Positions 62,489-64,000 of a stretch of 64,000 bases of DNA are shown here, in pieces; within the stretch, counting starts at the first letter, position 1, and each line of letters begins with the position of its first letter. Source of the DNA: Variovorax dokdonensis (GTDB taxonomy: Bacteria > Pseudomonadota > Gammaproteobacteria > Burkholderiales > Burkholderiaceae_C); contig NZ_JASZYV010000003.1 of NCBI RefSeq assembly GCF_030316895.1, positions 989,758 to 1,053,757 on the forward strand, given 5' to 3'. The notes under the pieces are model-generated. The model saw nothing but the letters and a program-made list of their open reading frames with translations, ran no database searches and was not told where the DNA came from. The translations under genes were made by a program, and so were the position numbers.

Positions 62489-63859
62489 ATGACCTCTTCA
62501 GCCCCCACGGCCATCCGCACCGAAACGTCGTCGCCGGCTCCTGCCCGCAAAGACGCTGCCTGGCTCGACGCCTACTGGATGCCCTACACGGGCAATCGCA
62601 ACTTCAAGGCCGATCCGCGGATGGTGGTGGAGGCCAAGGGCGCGTACTTCACGGACGACCACGGCCGCAAGATCTTCGACGGCCTGTCTGGCCTGTGGTG
62701 CACCGGCCTGGGCCATGCCCGGCCCGAAATCACCGAAGCCGTGAGCCGCCAGATCGCCAGGCTCGACTACGCGCCAGCCTTCCAGTTCGGCCATCCTCTG
62801 GCCTTCGAACTGGCCAACAGGATCAAGCAGTTGACGCCCGCAGGGCTCGATCGCGTCTTCTTCGTCAACTCCGGCTCCGACGCTGCCGACACCTCACTCA
62901 AGATGGCGCGTGCCTATTGGCGAGCCAAGGGAATGGCCAGCAAGACGATCCTGATCGGCCGGGAAAAGGGCTACCACGGCGTCAACTTCGGCGGCATTTC
63001 CGTGGGCGGCATCGGCGCCAACCGAAAGCTGTTCGGCCAGGGCGTTCATGCCGACCATCTTCCGCACACCGTGGTGCCCGGCAGCTTGTTCAATCGCGGC
63101 ATGCCCGAGCAAGGCGCGGACCTCGCCGACCGGCTGCTGGACATGATCGCCCTGCATGACGCGTCGAACATCGCCGCGGTGATCGTCGAGCCCATGTCGG
63201 GTTCCGGTGGCGTGGTGGTTCCGCCGGTGGGCTATCTGCAGCGGCTGCGCGACATCTGCACGGCCCACAACATCCTGCTGATCTTCGACGAGGTCATCAC
63301 GGGCTTCGGGCGCTGTGGCGCAATGACCGGTGCCGACGCCTTTGGCGTCGTGCCGGACATCATGAACATCGCCAAGCAGGTGACCAACGGCGCCCAGCCG
63401 CTCGGCGCAGTGGTCGCCACCGACGCGATCTACGACACGTTCATGAGCGCGGGCGGCCCCGAATACATGATCGAGTTTCCGCACGGCTACACCTATTCGG
63501 CCCACCCGGTGGCCTGCGCGGCCGGCATTGCCGCGCTGGACGTGCTCCAGTCCGAAGACATGATCGGCCGCGTCCGGGCCATCGCGCCGTACTTCGAAGA
63601 CGCAGTGCACGGGCTCAAGGGCTGCAAGCATGTCGTCGACATCCGCAACATCGGGCTGGCAGCAGGCCTCACGCTGGCGGCGGCTCCCGGGGAGCCTGCA
63701 CGCCGCCCCTACGAAGTGGCGATGGCCTGCTGGAAGAAGGGCTTCTACGTGCGATATGGCGCCGACACCATCCAGCTAGCGCCGCCTTTCATCGTCGAGA
63801 AGGACGAGATCGACCGCCTCGTCAATGCACTCGGCGACGCGCTGGACGAAACGCCTTGA
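62489..63859 (+). CDS. Class III omega-amino acid:pyruvate aminotransferase (beta-alanine type)
   Basis: A 456-residue PLP enzyme. NSGSDAADTSLKMARAYWRAKG, the cofactor motif LLIFDEVITGFGRCG, and the PLP lysine K296 in AKQVTNGAQPLGAV place it with omega-amino acid:pyruvate aminotransferases, which turn beta-alanine or similar amines into semialdehydes. The CoA-acylating dehydrogenase that starts 32 bases later would convert malonate semialdehyde to acetyl-CoA, so beta-alanine is the most likely substrate; other omega-amino acids are possible. The ATG at 62489 gives the normal length. Confidence 0.9.
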   Translation: MTSSAPTAIRTETSSPAPARKDAAWLDAYWMPYTGNRNFKADPRMVVEAKGAYFTDDHGRKIFDGLSGLWCTGLGHARPEITEAVSRQIARLDYAPAFQFGHPLAFELANRIKQLTPAGLDRVFFVNSGSDAADTSLKMARAYWRAKGMASKTILIGREKGYHGVNFGGISVGGIGANRKLFGQGVHADHLPHTVVPGSLFNRGMPEQGADLADRLLDMIALHDASNIAAVIVEPMSGSGGVVVPPVGYLQRLRDICTAHNILLIFDEVITGFGRCGAMTGADAFGVVPDIMNIAKQVTNGAQPLGAVVATDAIYDTFMSAGGPEYMIEFPHGYTYSAHPVACAAGIAALDVLQSEDMIGRVRAIAPYFEDAVHGLKGCKHVVDIRNIGLAAGLTLAAAPGEPARRPYEVAMACWKKGFYVRYGADTIQLAPPFIVEKDEIDRLVNALGDALDETP

Positions 63860-63891
63860 GCCGCTCCGTATCCGCCGATCGAGATTCCCCC

Positions 63892-64000
63892 ATGAGCATT
63901 GCCAACATCGACCACTTCATTGCCGGCCAGGTGGCCGCCAACAGCAGCGCCCGCACGCAGGACGTGACCAACCCGGCCAGCGGCCGCGTCACCGCCAAGG
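63892..64000 (+). CDS. mmsA: CoA-acylating methylmalonate-semialdehyde dehydrogenase (N-terminal fragment, cut by window end)
   Basis: Thirty-six codons are visible (MSIANIDHFIAGQVAA, then DVTNPASGRVTAK). The opening HFIAGQ and the NPASG-V motif match MmsA/BauC-type aldehyde dehydrogenases, which use NAD and CoA to convert methylmalonate or malonate semialdehyde to propionyl-CoA or acetyl-CoA. It lies 32 bases after the aminotransferase, in the same direction. The product is inferred from a short fragment plus context. Confidence 0.75.
   Translation, partial: MSIANIDHFIAGQVAANSSARTQDVTNPASGRVTAK

Noticed and set aside
1..64000. Prophage, transposon, CRISPR array or tRNA genes
   Set aside because: No integrase, transposase, terminal repeat, spaced direct repeats or tRNA-like sequence was noticed. 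A computed search could still find a short element that I missed.

Overview
The window is a 64 kb stretch of a high-GC Gram-negative chromosome, gene-dense on both strands. Several features point to Burkholderiales, most likely Comamonadaceae (Variovorax-like): two Bug-type solute receptors, an assimilatory nitrate reductase followed by a YbiB-type gene and cobA, the rpsU-yqeY pair, a DarP/YjgA gene, a Porin_4-type porin and a MuxABC/MdtABC-type RND cluster. This is judged from remembered family features; no search was run. I saw no tRNA, rRNA, CRISPR array, insertion sequence or prophage.

Layout. 1-4.6 kb: end of nitrate reductase, a YbiB-like gene, cobA (siroheme) and a BaiN-type flavoprotein. 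4.7-7.2 kb: a secreted metallo-beta-lactamase-fold hydrolase facing rpsU-yqeY-NUDIX. 7.25-12.5 kb: a chaperone-usher fimbrial locus (pilin, usher, chaperone, tip adhesin) whose base composition is clearly lower in GC than its surroundings. 12.5-21.4 kb: housekeeping genes (pmbA, darP, mogA, cysE, trmJ, suhB) and a coupled suhB-FUSC-mscS string. 21.5-25.3 kb: a Bug receptor and small proteins, ending in a flavin reductase-like gene. 25.3-30.3 kb: a catabolic cluster of a divergent IclR regulator, a Rieske oxygenase, a Bug receptor, an SDR dehydrogenase and a ferredoxin-reductase, with three near-identical operator-like sites around a good promoter. 30.5-38.9 kb: mutS, an orphan Anbu proteasome homologue, a hydrolase, TerC, a LysR regulator, a porin and uppP. 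38.9-48.4 kb: a tripartite RND efflux operon with two different pump subunits. 48.6-52 kb: two small membrane proteins, a LytS/LytTR two-component pair and a repeat-rich secreted protein. 52.1-59.1 kb: glnS with a coupled M23 peptidase, MFS/LysR, an AstE-like deacylase and a membrane-anchored Mrr-like protein that lacks the usual catalytic lysine. 59.1-64 kb: amidase, GntR and LysR regulators, an omega-amino acid aminotransferase and the start of a CoA-acylating semialdehyde dehydrogenase.

How the genes fit together. CobA supplies the siroheme precursor needed by the nitrite reductase that normally partners NasA. The Rieske cluster looks like a complete small catabolic unit: capture of an organic acid, ring oxygenation with dedicated electron transfer, dehydrogenation, and an IclR switch. 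The right-hand end resembles beta-alanine or related omega-amino acid breakdown. The best candidates for something not well described are the IclR-controlled oxygenase cluster with its triple operator, the Mrr-like probable pseudo-nuclease, the stand-alone Anbu gene, and low-complexity insertions in the RND pump proteins.
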